Assembly (NCBI GenBank): GCA_018241455.1 | Contig: JAFEDW010000077.1 | Span: 1 to 8,467, forward strand | DNA: 8,467 nucleotides | Direction: 5' to 3' | Source: Pseudomonadota bacterium | GTDB lineage: Bacteria > Pseudomonadota > Gammaproteobacteria > Steroidobacterales > Steroidobacteraceae | Part shown: positions 1-7,308 of the stretch, piece by piece | How positions within the stretch are numbered: position 1 is the stretch's first letter | How the letters are laid out: every line of letters begins with the position of its first letter | Position numbers and translations under genes: made by a program | The notes under the pieces: generated by a model | What the model saw: only the letters and a program-made list of their open reading frames with translations | Databases searched by the model: none | What the model was told of the DNA's origin: nothing

Positions 1-1374
1 GGCATCGCCGAGGATCGTGGCGCGCGCATCGAGACCGTTCACCTTCACGCCGAGCGACGGCGGCAGGCTCGCCTGCAGTTGCTGCAGCACCTCGCGCACC
101 ACCGGTTCAAGCGGCAAAGGCTGGTAGGTCAGGCTCCGATGCGGATCGAAGGTCAGCACGCGCCGCACCAGCAGCCGGGCGCGCTCGGTCGCCGCGAGCA
201 GCCGCTCGAGATTGGAGCGCGCCGCTCCGTTCTCCAGCGACTGGCCGGCGAGTTCCGCGTAGCCGACGATCGCGGTGAGCACGTTGTTGAAATCGTGCGC
301 CATCGACGCGGCCAGCAGGCCGACCGCATCGGCGCGCTGCGAGGCGGCCAGCTTGCGCTCGAGAGCCAGGCGCTCCAGCCCCAATCGATCGTGCCGCAGC
401 AGCGCCGCTCGCAACCCGAGCATCAGCAGCGCCGCGAGCAGCACCAACGCCAGCGTGCGCGCCGCACTGCCGAAGAGTTGATCCTGCCAGGGTTTCAGCA
501 CCACCGACATCGGTCGGCTCACGGTGACGACGATCGGGTAACCCTCGATCTGCCGCACGACCGTCAGCCGGTCCTGCCCGCCCTCGCGCGCATAGTGCAG
601 CAGTTCGCGCGCCGTGGTGGGCACGGCATAGGCCTGGCGCACGTAGTCGTTGTCGGGCAGCGACTGCGAACCGCCGGGATACTGCACCAGCGCGACGCCG
701 TCGGTGCGCACCAGCTCGATGCTCGTGTCGGCGTTCACGTCGACCGCGGCGTAGAAATCGGCGAGGTAGTCGAATGCGATGCGCGCGACGACGACGCCGG
801 CGAATTCGCCGTGCTCGTCTTCGTAGCGCTCGCTGAGCGCGAAGGTGCGCGTACGGTCGTTCCGGCCGGTGAACGGGCGGCTGATGTACAGTGCCTGGTT
901 GCGCGCCTGCTGCGGCACCGTGAACGCCGGACGGTTGTGCATGTTGCGGTTGCCGACCGGCTCATCCTGTGTCGCTGCGAGCAGGCGGCCATCGGCGCCG
1001 GTGATGGCGGCGGAATGCACGAAATCGAGTCGCCCCACGTCGCGCCGCAGGCGCTCACGCAGCAATCGCTCGTCGGCGCGGCGTCCCTCGGGCGTGGCGC
1101 GCCAGGCCGCGAAATCGGACAGCACGACATCCGCTTCCTGGACCAGGCGCGCGGTCTGCTCGGCAATGGCGCGCGCGAGCGCGATCTGCACGCGCTCGTT
1201 GGCGTCGACCGTGGTGCGGTAGTCCCGCCAGCTCTCGTAGGCCTCGGCCCCGATGATCAGCGCGATCAGCGCGATGCCGGCGATCGTGATGCGCCGGCGC
1301 AGTGCATCGGATTCGCCGCGTAGCCGTGGCGCGGCGACTGGTTCGGCGGGTGCATGTGGGGGCGAGTCGGGCAA
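1..1374 (-). CDS. Membrane sensor histidine kinase, Cache-like periplasmic sensor and DFNN-type HisKA; C-terminus cut by window edge
   Basis: The protein reads on the minus strand and runs off the left edge; 458 residues are visible. Seen: a short Pro/Ala-rich N-terminus, TM1 at about residues 30-47 (ITIAGIALIALIIGA), a periplasmic domain at about 48-298, TM2 at about 302-324, then the phosphoacceptor motif MAHDFNNVLTAIVGYAEL with His360. The last visible residues (ILGDA) are the start of the GHKL ATPase domain. The periplasmic part resembles a double Cache (PDC) domain: it has NMHNRPAF, YISRPFTGR, and GEFAGVVVARI followed by YLADFYAAVDV. Family knowledge: such kinases sense small extracytoplasmic ligands and often carry a C-terminal receiver, which would lie outside the window. 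It follows the response regulator on the same strand and is its likely partner. Start: a stop at 1413-1411 limits the frame, and no ATG or GTG precedes TM1. TTG at 1374, with AGGA 9 nt upstream, is the best start but not certain. Confidence 0.9.
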   Translation of the reverse strand, partial: MPDSPPHAPAEPVAAPRLRGESDALRRRITIAGIALIALIIGAEAYESWRDYRTTVDANERVQIALARAIAEQTARLVQEADVVLSDFAAWRATPEGRRADERLLRERLRRDVGRLDFVHSAAITGADGRLLAATQDEPVGNRNMHNRPAFTVPQQARNQALYISRPFTGRNDRTRTFALSERYEDEHGEFAGVVVARIAFDYLADFYAAVDVNADTSIELVRTDGVALVQYPGGSQSLPDNDYVRQAYAVPTTARELLHYAREGGQDRLTVVRQIEGYPIVVTVSRPMSVVLKPWQDQLFGSAARTLALVLLAALLMLGLRAALLRHDRLGLERLALERKLAASQRADAVGLLAASMAHDFNNVLTAIVGYAELAGQSLENGAARSNLERLLAATERARLLVRRVLTFDPHRSLTYQPLPLEPVVREVLQQLQASLPPSLGVKVNGLDARATILGDA

Positions 1375-1499
1375 GGTGCTGCATCCTGGCGGCGCTGGCG
1401 TGCGGGCCGGTCACGCTCGTGCACAGCATCACCGCGCTGCGCTGCCGCGGTATGTCGGCGGCTGGCGGCCCGGGTTTCAGATGAAATCGCGCCGCCAGT

Positions 1500-2228
1500 C
1501 TATCGCAGTACGCTCACCTCCGCGGTGAAGCTGTAGCCGGCGCCGCGCTCGGTGGTCAGCAGCCGCGGATTGGATGGATTCGCCTCGATCTTGCGCCGCA
1601 GCCGCAGGATCGTGACATCGATCGAGCGGTCGTAGACCTCGAGGCTGTGCAGGCGCGATCGCTCGAGCAACTGGTCGCGGCTCAGGATGCGTTGCGGCGC
1701 CGACAGGAACGCGCACAGCAGGCTGAACTCACCATTGGTCAGCGGCACCTTGCGGCCATCGGGCGCGGTCAGCCGGTGCAGTCGCACGTTGAGCTCCCAA
1801 CCCGCGAATCGATAGGCGCGCAATTCCTTCTCGATGCGCTCGACCGGATCCGCGGCCTGCGCGCGACGCAGCACCGCGCGGATCCGCGCCAGCAGCTCGC
1901 GCGGACTGAAGGGTTTGGTCACGTAGTCGTCGGCCGCCAGTTCGAGGCCCATGACGCGATCGGCTTCGTCGCTCTTGCCGCTGAGGATCAGGATCGGCAC
2001 CCGCGAGGTCTCGCGCACGCGGCGCGCGAGGTCGAGGCCGTTCTCGCCCGGCAGCCGGAGGTCCAGCAGCAGCAGATCGACCGGCTCGCTTTCCAGTATC
2101 GCGAGCATTTCCGCGCCGGTAGCCACGGCGCTGACGCGCAGTTCCTGGCTGGACAGATAATCCTCCAGGACCCGGCGAATATCGGGGTCATCGTCCAGGG
2201 CCAGCACATGCGGGGTCGTAACGCTCAT
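1500..2228 (-). CDS. OmpR-family response regulator (receiver plus winged-helix DNA-binding domain)
   Basis: A 242-residue transcription factor of normal OmpR/PhoB length. Receiver domain, residues about 7-122: acidic pocket D12-D14 (LALDDDPDIRR), phosphoacceptor Asp56 (LLLLDLRLPGENG), Ser83 (ILILSGKSD) and Lys105 (DDYVTKPF). The winged-helix domain covers about residues 135-240, with LTNGEFSLL, the recognition helix RSIDVTILRLRRKIE and the wing hairpin TTERGAGYSF. All phosphotransfer residues are present. The reading frame extends 42 codons further upstream, but those residues match nothing in the family and cross the divergent promoter region, so ATG 2228 is chosen because the receiver fold begins just after it. 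No clear Shine-Dalgarno precedes it. It is followed after 125 nt by the kinase and faces the spy-mdtABC genes, which it probably controls (inference from context). It resembles BaeR, RstA and OmpR in general layout; the exact orthologue cannot be named. Confidence 0.93.
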   Translation of the reverse strand: MSVTTPHVLALDDDPDIRRVLEDYLSSQELRVSAVATGAEMLAILESEPVDLLLLDLRLPGENGLDLARRVRETSRVPILILSGKSDEADRVMGLELAADDYVTKPFSPRELLARIRAVLRRAQAADPVERIEKELRAYRFAGWELNVRLHRLTAPDGRKVPLTNGEFSLLCAFLSAPQRILSRDQLLERSRLHSLEVYDRSIDVTILRLRRKIEANPSNPRLLTTERGAGYSFTAEVSVLR

Positions 2229-2239
2229 TGATGCCGTGA

Positions 2240-2245
2240 ATTGTA
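2240..2245 (-). promoter_or_regulatory. Candidate -10 element (TACAAT) for the response regulator gene
   Basis: On the minus strand TACAAT differs from the TATAAT consensus by one base. It lies 11 nt before the ATG at 2228, so transcription would start only about 5 nt before the start codon. This agrees with the missing Shine-Dalgarno and would make a nearly leaderless message. No convincing -35 hexamer is seen; TTTCAAC stands at about the right distance, inside the candidate operator. The call rests on one hexamer. Confidence 0.3.
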
Positions 2246-2257
2246 CGGGTTCCCGGC

Positions 2258-2321
2258 ATTGCAGTTGAAACAATGGCTTTGTGGGCTGACATAGCGCCAG
2301 CATCGTTGTTTCACACAATGG
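2258..2321. promoter_or_regulatory. Candidate operator: repeated TTnAnACAATGG element in the divergent control region
   Basis: Two 12-bp direct repeats, TTGAAACAATGG at 2265-2276 and TTCACACAATGG at 2310-2321, match at 10 of 12 positions and start 45 bp apart. The same area has an exact 8-bp inverted repeat, TGAAACAA at 2266-2273 and TTGTTTCA at 2306-2313. Each site also has weak dyad symmetry: CATTG...CAATG at 2258-2275 and TTGT...ACAA at 2306-2318. OmpR-family regulators usually bind tandem sites upstream of activated promoters, so this fits autoregulation and control of the spy-mdtABC side. TTGAAA at 2265-2270 could be a plus-strand -35, but the hexamer 17 bp later (GACATA) is a poor -10, as expected for an activator-dependent promoter. 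The function is inferred. Confidence 0.4.
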
Positions 2322-2345
2322 AGGCCACGATCCGGAACCACCCGC

Positions 2346-2351
2346 AAGGAG
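2346..2351 (+). promoter_or_regulatory. Shine-Dalgarno AAGGAG fixing the start of the Spy-like gene
   Basis: A perfect AAGGAG lies 8 nt before ATG 2360. It decides this start over the in-frame ATGs at 2273 and 2318 upstream, which lack such a site and would add residues with no signal-peptide character. Confidence 0.8.
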
Positions 2352-2359
2352 CAAGAATC

Positions 2360-2857
2360 ATGAAACGCGCATTTAAGGTCTGCGCCGCCTCGATGGCCAC
2401 GCTCGCCGCGCTCGCGCTCGGCGCCACGCTGGACGCGGCCATGGCCGCGGACAGCGCCCGCACCGCCGCACCGCCGGCCGGACATCACTGGCACGGCGCC
2501 CGCGGTCATCGCGGCTACAAAGCCGGCCTGTTCGCGGTGCTGCACCAGCTGAACCTCGACGATGGACAGAAGCAGCGGTTGAAGTCGATCCTGGGCGCCT
2601 CGCGCGACCAATGGCAGGCGCAGGCGGGTTCGGCGCTAAACGACCTGCCAGCGCTCGGCAATCCGGGCGATCCCAACCACGCCGCCGCACTCGCAGCCGC
2701 GCAGCAGCGTGCTGCGCAGCGCGTGCAGCAGCGCGACAGCATCACGCAGCAGGTGTACGCAATGCTGACGCCGGCCCAGAAGGCGCAGCTGCCGGCCCTG
2801 CTGACACAGCTGCAAACCCAGATGGCCGCGCGGCGCAACGTACACGGCGCAAGTTGA
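2360..2857 (+). CDS. Spy/CpxP-like periplasmic LTxxQ-motif protein
   Basis: A 165-residue exported protein, the usual size for the Spy/CpxP family (LTXXQ motif family). The signal peptide covers residues 1-29: MKRAFK basic end, hydrophobic core MATLAALALGATL, likely cleavage after AMA. The mature protein starts with a His-rich stretch (GHHWHGARGH, 41-50). It then has two copies of the family motif, LNLDDGQ at 64-70 (degenerate) and LTPAQ at 136-140 (canonical), in a helical, Gln/Ala-rich body. Family knowledge: Spy is an ATP-independent periplasmic chaperone and CpxP an inhibitor of a sensor kinase; both belong to envelope-stress responses. Which role applies here cannot be told from the sequence. 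A perfect Shine-Dalgarno precedes the start. mdtA follows after 34 nt without a visible terminator, so the gene probably leads the efflux operon and is controlled with it. Confidence 0.88.
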   Translation: MKRAFKVCAASMATLAALALGATLDAAMAADSARTAAPPAGHHWHGARGHRGYKAGLFAVLHQLNLDDGQKQRLKSILGASRDQWQAQAGSALNDLPALGNPGDPNHAAALAAAQQRAAQRVQQRDSITQQVYAMLTPAQKAQLPALLTQLQTQMAARRNVHGAS

Positions 2858-2891
2858 AACACGGACACGGGCAGTGGCAGAGTGAGCGCAC

Positions 2892-4205
2892 ATGATGAGC
2901 GATGGTCCCGACTCCGCAAGTCCCGCGTGGCGGCGCAGGCCCGCGCGCCGCACGCTGGTCATCATCGCCATCGTGGCGCTCGTCGTCGTCGTCATTGCGC
3001 TGATCATCCGCCATGGTCGGGCACTGGACGCGGCGGCGCGATTCGGGCGCGGTGGCCCGATGGCGGTGGCGGTCGCAACGGCCACCACCGGCGACATCGA
3101 CATCCGGTTGCCGGCGCTCGGCACGGTCACGCCGTTGGCCACCGTGACGGTGAAGACGCAGATCAGCGGCCAGCTGCAGCAGATCGCCTTCAAGGAAGGG
3201 CAGCTCGTCAAGCGCGGCGATTTCCTCGCGCAGATCGATCCGCGCCCCTACCAGGCCGCGCTCGAACAGGCGCAGGGCAACCTGCAGCGTGACCAGGCGC
3301 TGCTGGCGAACGCACGCGTCGACCTGAAGCGCTACCAGGACCTGGGCGCACAGGGGCAGATCGCCGAGCAGCAGATCGCGACGCAGAAGGCGCTGGTGTT
3401 GCAGCTCGAAGGCACGCTGGTGACCGACCAGGCACAAGTGCGCAACGCGCAGCTCAACCTGCAGTACACGCACATCGTCGCGCCGGTCGCCGGCCGCGTG
3501 GGCCTCAGGCAGGTCGACCAGGGCAACTATGTGACGCCGGGCGATGCGAACGGCATCGTCGTCGTCACGGAGCTGCAACCGGTGTCGGTGATCTTCCCGA
3601 TGCCCGAAGACAAGCTGCCGGGCGTGCAGAAGCGCGTGCACGATGGCGCCGTGCTGCCAGTCGAAGCCTGGGACAAGGGCAACACCAGCAAGCTCGCCGA
3701 CGGCACGCTCTCGAGCATGGACAACGTCATCGATCCGGCCACCGGCACGATCAAGATGCGCGCGCTGTTCGCCAATGAAGACGGCGCGCTGTTCGCCAAC
3801 CAGTTCGTCAACATCCAGCTGCTGCAGGACGTGCTGAAGGACCAGGTGATCATTCCGATCGCGGCCGTGCAGCACGGCGCGCCGGGCGGCACCAACAGCA
3901 CCTTCGTGTACCTGGTCGGCGCCGACAGCACGGTGGCCGTGCATCCGATCGTGCTGGGCGCAGCCGATGGTGAGCGCGTCGCCGTGGCCAGCGGGCTCAA
4001 GGCCGGCGACGTCGTCGTGACCGAAGGCGGCGACCGGCTGCGTGACGGTGCCACGGTGATGCTGCCGCAGGACACGCCGGCGCCGGCGGCTGGCGCCGGC
4101 GCCGGCGGGCAGCCTGGCGGCGCCACGAACGGCAAGCATCGGCGCGGCATGGGCAAACACAACTGGGGTGGCAAACCGCCGAGCGGCGCTCCGGCCTCGT
4201 CCTGA
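2892..4205 (+). CDS. mdtA: RND efflux periplasmic adaptor (membrane fusion protein) MdtA
   Basis: A 437-residue adaptor that links the MdtBC inner-membrane pump to an outer-membrane channel. Seen: a basic N-terminus and one membrane anchor at about residues 21-39 (TLVIIAIVALVVVVIALII) with no lipobox cysteine, so it is anchored by a helix as in MdtA. Then come the split lipoyl domain (about 85-120, VKTQISGQLQQIAFKEGQ, and about 195-225, APVAGRVGLRQVDQGNYV), an alpha-hairpin between them (about 122-192), a beta-barrel domain (VEAWDKGNTSKLADGTL; DPATGTIKMRALF; LFANQFVNI) and a membrane-proximal domain. These stretches match E. coli MdtA closely, as recalled from knowledge of that protein. The C-terminal 42 residues are a Gly/Ala/Pro-rich tail with basic and His residues. 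ATG 2892 and ATG 2895 are both possible starts and no strong Shine-Dalgarno separates them. mdtB begins 7 nt after the stop. Confidence 0.94.
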   Translation: MMSDGPDSASPAWRRRPARRTLVIIAIVALVVVVIALIIRHGRALDAAARFGRGGPMAVAVATATTGDIDIRLPALGTVTPLATVTVKTQISGQLQQIAFKEGQLVKRGDFLAQIDPRPYQAALEQAQGNLQRDQALLANARVDLKRYQDLGAQGQIAEQQIATQKALVLQLEGTLVTDQAQVRNAQLNLQYTHIVAPVAGRVGLRQVDQGNYVTPGDANGIVVVTELQPVSVIFPMPEDKLPGVQKRVHDGAVLPVEAWDKGNTSKLADGTLSSMDNVIDPATGTIKMRALFANEDGALFANQFVNIQLLQDVLKDQVIIPIAAVQHGAPGGTNSTFVYLVGADSTVAVHPIVLGAADGERVAVASGLKAGDVVVTEGGDRLRDGATVMLPQDTPAPAAGAGAGGQPGGATNGKHRRGMGKHNWGGKPPSGAPASS

Positions 4206-4212
4206 GCTCGCG

Positions 4213-7200
4213 ATGAATCCGTCGCGCATCTTCATCCTGCGACCGGTGGCGACCGCGCTGCTGATGATCGCGATCCTGCTGGTCGGCATCGTGGCCTACC
4301 TGCAGCTGCCGCTGTCAGCGCTGCCGGAAGTCGCCTACCCGACCATCCAGGTGCAGACTTTCTACCCGGGCGCGAGCCCCGAAGTGATCACCTCGGCGAT
4401 CACCGCGCCGCTGGAAAAGCAGTTCGGGCAGATGCCCGGGCTCGAGCAGATGTCGTCGACCAGCTCGGCCGGCGCCTCGGTGATCACGCTGCAGTTCGAC
4501 CTGAGCCTCGCGATCGACATCGCCGAACAGCAGGTGCAGGCGGCGATCAGCGCCGCGCAGAGCCTGGTGCCGCAGGACCTGCCTGCCCCGCCCATCTATG
4601 CGAAGGTGAACCCGGCCGACGCTCCGGTGCTGACGCTCGGCCTGACCTCGAAGGTCATGCCACTGACGCAGGTGCAGGACATGGCCGACACGCGCATCGC
4701 GCAGAAGATCTCGCAGCTGCGTGGCGTCGGCGTCGTCAGCATCAGCGGCGGCCAGCGCCCGGCGGTGCGCGTACTGGTCAATCCGCAGGCGCTCGCGGCG
4801 TACCAGCTCAACCTCGACGATCTGCGCACGACGATCTCGGTCGCCAACCAGAACGGACCGAAGGGCACCTTCGATGGACCGACGCGCGCCTACACGATCA
4901 ACGCCAACGATCAGCTCAAGAGCGCCGCCGAGTACGGCCAGATCGTCGTCGCCTACCGCAACGGCGCGGCGGTGCGCCTCAGCGACGTGGCGAAGCTGGT
5001 CGCCGGCGCCGAGAACACCAAGCTTGGCGGCTGGATGAACGACACGCCGGCGCTGCTCATCAACGTGCAACGCCAGCCGAATGCCAACGTCGTCGATGTC
5101 GTCAACAGCATCAAGAAGCTGCTGCCGAGCCTGCAGGCCACGCTGCCCGCGGGCGTCGAACTTGCGGTGCTGACCGACCGTACGACGACGATCCGCGCCT
5201 CGATCCGCGACGTGCAGTTCGAGCTCGCGCTGGCGGTGGCGCTCGTCGTGATGGTCATATTCCTCTTCCTGCGCAACATCCCCGCCACGGTGATTCCCGC
5301 GCTGTCGGTACCGCTGTCGCTGATCGGCACGTTCGCGGTGATGTACCTGGCGCATTTCAGCCTCAACAACCTGTCGCTGATGGCGCTCACGATCGCCACC
5401 GGCTTCGTCGTCGACGACGCGATCGTCATGATCGAGAACATCGCCCGCTTCCTCGAGCAGGGCAACAAGCCGCTCGACGCCGCGCTGAAGGGCTCGAGGC
5501 AGATCGGCTTCACGATCATCTCGCTGACCGTATCGCTGGTCGCGGTGCTGATCCCGCTGCTGTTCATGCAGGACGTCGTCGGCCGCCTGTTCCGTGAGTT
5601 CGCCTCGACGCTGGCCGTGACGATCCTGATTTCCGCCGTGGTTTCGCTGACGCTGGTGCCGATGATGTGCGCGCGCATCCTGCGTCCCCACGCGGCCGGC
5701 GCGAGCGAAGTGCACGGCGTCGAGACCGGCCGCTGGTATGCGGCACTGGTCGAGTGGTATGGGCAGCGCCTGCGCTGGGTGCTCGACCACCAACCGCTGA
5801 CACTCGGCGTCGCGCTCGGCACGCTGGCGCTGACCGCACTGCTGTACGTCGTCATGCCGAAAGGGTTTTTCCCGACGCAGGACACCGGCGTGCTGCAGGG
5901 CGTATCGGAGGCCACGCAATCCGTGTCATACGCCGCGATGGCCGATCGCCAGCAGGCGCTGGGCAAGGCGATCCTGAAGGACCCGGATGTCGAGAGCCTG
6001 TCTTCATTCATCGGTGTCGATGGCAGCAATGTCACGCTGAACAGCGGCCGGTTCCTGATCAACCTCAAGCCGCGCGGCGAGCGCTCCGGCACCGCGGATG
6101 AGATCGCGCGCCGCATCCGCAACGAGACCGCGCTCGTGCCGGGCATCACGCTCTACCTGCAGCCGGTGCAGGACCTGACCCTGGACGCGACCGTCAGCCG
6201 CACGCAATACCAGTTCACGCTGCAGGCCGCCGACACGACGTTGCTCTCCGACTGGACGCCGCGGCTGGTCAATGCGCTGCGCGATCGCAGCGAATTCACC
6301 GATGTGACCAGCAACCTCGCGGACAACGGCCTGGCCGCCTCGATCGTGATCGACCGCGACAGCGCGGCGCGCTTCGGCATCAGCGTCGGCACGGTCGACA
6401 ACGCGCTCTACGACGCGTTCGGACAGCGCATCGTGTCGACGATCTTCACGCAGTCGAACCAGTACCGCGTCATCATCGAGGCCGACCCTGCGCTGCAGGG
6501 ATCGCTCCAGTCGCTCGCCTCGATCTACGTGCCCTCGGCCGGCGGCGGCCAGGTGCCGCTGACCGCGATCGCCGCGGTGCGCGAGGAAACACGCCCACTG
6601 CTGATCAACCACCAGGCGCAATTCCCGGCGAGCACGGTGTCATTCAACCTGGCCCCGGGCGTATCGCTCGGCGCCGGCGTCGATGCCGTCAACGAGACCG
6701 AGCAGTCGCTCGGCCTGCCCGCGGGCATCAGCACGACCTTCCAGGGCGCGGCGCTCGCGTTCCGCAAGAACCTCGGCAACGAGCTGTGGCTGCTGCTGGC
6801 GGCGGTAGTCGTCATGTACATCGTGCTCGGCGTGCTGTACGAGAGCTACATCCATCCCATTACGATACTCTCGACGCTTCCCTCGGCGGGGATCGGAGCG
6901 CTCCTCGCCTTGATGCTGTTCGGCGAAGACCTGACGATCATCGCGCTGATCGGCATCATCCTGCTGATCGGCATCGTCAAGAAGAACGCGATCCTGATGA
7001 TCGACTTCGCGATCCATGCCGAGCGCAATGAAGGCAAGACGCCGCGCGAGGCGATCTACCAGGCCTGCCTGCTGCGTTTCCGCCCGATCCTGATGACCAC
7101 CGTCGCGGCGATGTTCGGCGCCATCCCACTGATGCTCGGCACCGGCACCGGCTCGGAGTTGCGCAATCCGCTCGGCGTCAGCATCGTCGGCGGCCTCGCG

Positions 7201-7308
7201 GTCAGCCAGGTGCTGACGCTGTTCACGACGCCGGTGATCTACCTGTATTTCGACCGGCTCGGCACCCGCATCCGCAATCGCCGCGGCAGCGGCGGCGCGG
7301 CGGCATGA
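4213..7308 (+). CDS. mdtB: Multidrug efflux RND transporter MdtB (inner-membrane pump subunit)
   Basis: A full-length 1031-residue RND transporter (E. coli MdtB is about 1040). Layout: TM1 at about 8-30, periplasmic porter loop 31-333, TM2-6 from residue 336, TM7 at about 529-548, second periplasmic loop about 553-855, TM8-12 from 856 to about 1015. The proton-relay residues are present: Asp401-Asp402 in TM4 (TGFVVDDAIVMIEN) and Lys924 in TM10 (IGIVKKNAILMIDFA). MdtB hallmarks include FGQMPGLEQMSSTSS, SGGQRPAVRV, VSRTQYQFTLQA, DNALYDAFGQR, YESYIHPITILSTLP and YQACLLRFRPILMTT. Family knowledge: MdtB assembles with MdtC into a mixed trimer that uses the proton gradient to expel compounds such as bile salts and novobiocin; MdtB is thought to carry proton flow. 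ATG 4213 is preferred over GTG 4168, which would overlap mdtA by 38 nt and add an Arg-rich stretch. The stop overlaps the mdtC start. Confidence 0.96.
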   Translation: MNPSRIFILRPVATALLMIAILLVGIVAYLQLPLSALPEVAYPTIQVQTFYPGASPEVITSAITAPLEKQFGQMPGLEQMSSTSSAGASVITLQFDLSLAIDIAEQQVQAAISAAQSLVPQDLPAPPIYAKVNPADAPVLTLGLTSKVMPLTQVQDMADTRIAQKISQLRGVGVVSISGGQRPAVRVLVNPQALAAYQLNLDDLRTTISVANQNGPKGTFDGPTRAYTINANDQLKSAAEYGQIVVAYRNGAAVRLSDVAKLVAGAENTKLGGWMNDTPALLINVQRQPNANVVDVVNSIKKLLPSLQATLPAGVELAVLTDRTTTIRASIRDVQFELALAVALVVMVIFLFLRNIPATVIPALSVPLSLIGTFAVMYLAHFSLNNLSLMALTIATGFVVDDAIVMIENIARFLEQGNKPLDAALKGSRQIGFTIISLTVSLVAVLIPLLFMQDVVGRLFREFASTLAVTILISAVVSLTLVPMMCARILRPHAAGASEVHGVETGRWYAALVEWYGQRLRWVLDHQPLTLGVALGTLALTALLYVVMPKGFFPTQDTGVLQGVSEATQSVSYAAMADRQQALGKAILKDPDVESLSSFIGVDGSNVTLNSGRFLINLKPRGERSGTADEIARRIRNETALVPGITLYLQPVQDLTLDATVSRTQYQFTLQAADTTLLSDWTPRLVNALRDRSEFTDVTSNLADNGLAASIVIDRDSAARFGISVGTVDNALYDAFGQRIVSTIFTQSNQYRVIIEADPALQGSLQSLASIYVPSAGGGQVPLTAIAAVREETRPLLINHQAQFPASTVSFNLAPGVSLGAGVDAVNETEQSLGLPAGISTTFQGAALAFRKNLGNELWLLLAAVVVMYIVLGVLYESYIHPITILSTLPSAGIGALLALMLFGEDLTIIALIGIILLIGIVKKNAILMIDFAIHAERNEGKTPREAIYQACLLRFRPILMTTVAAMFGAIPLMLGTGTGSELRNPLGVSIVGGLAVSQVLTLFTTPVIYLYFDRLGTRIRNRRGSGGAAA

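Noticed and set aside
79..1323. Long plus-strand open frame (414 codons) opposite the kinase
   Set aside because: It is rich in Arg, Gln and His, lacks any recognisable motif and lies wholly antisense to a kinase with clear TM, Cache-like and H-box features. Such shadow frames are common in high-GC DNA.
1375..1499. Terminator or small gene between regulator and kinase
   Set aside because: GC-rich short dyads occur, but no stem is followed by a T-run on the minus strand, and no small frame shows protein-like composition.
1..2228. Naming the two-component pair BaeS/BaeR because it neighbours mdtABC
   Set aside because: The kinase has a Cache-like sensor and a DFNN H-box with no HAMP domain, unlike BaeS. 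Genomic context alone does not justify the gene names.
2229..2354. 42-codon N-terminal extension of the response regulator
   Set aside because: The receiver domain begins right after ATG 2228. The extension has no family similarity and would cross the shared promoter region.
2742..4289. Minus-strand open frame of 515 codons opposite mdtA
   Set aside because: Its composition is Arg/His/Asp-rich with no motifs. It covers the antisense of the spy 3' end and the whole of mdtA, whose protein is unmistakable.
4315..5919. Minus-strand open frame of 534 codons opposite mdtB
   Set aside because: It is antisense to conserved RND segments and has the same Arg/Gln/His-rich shadow composition, with no ribosome site or domain.
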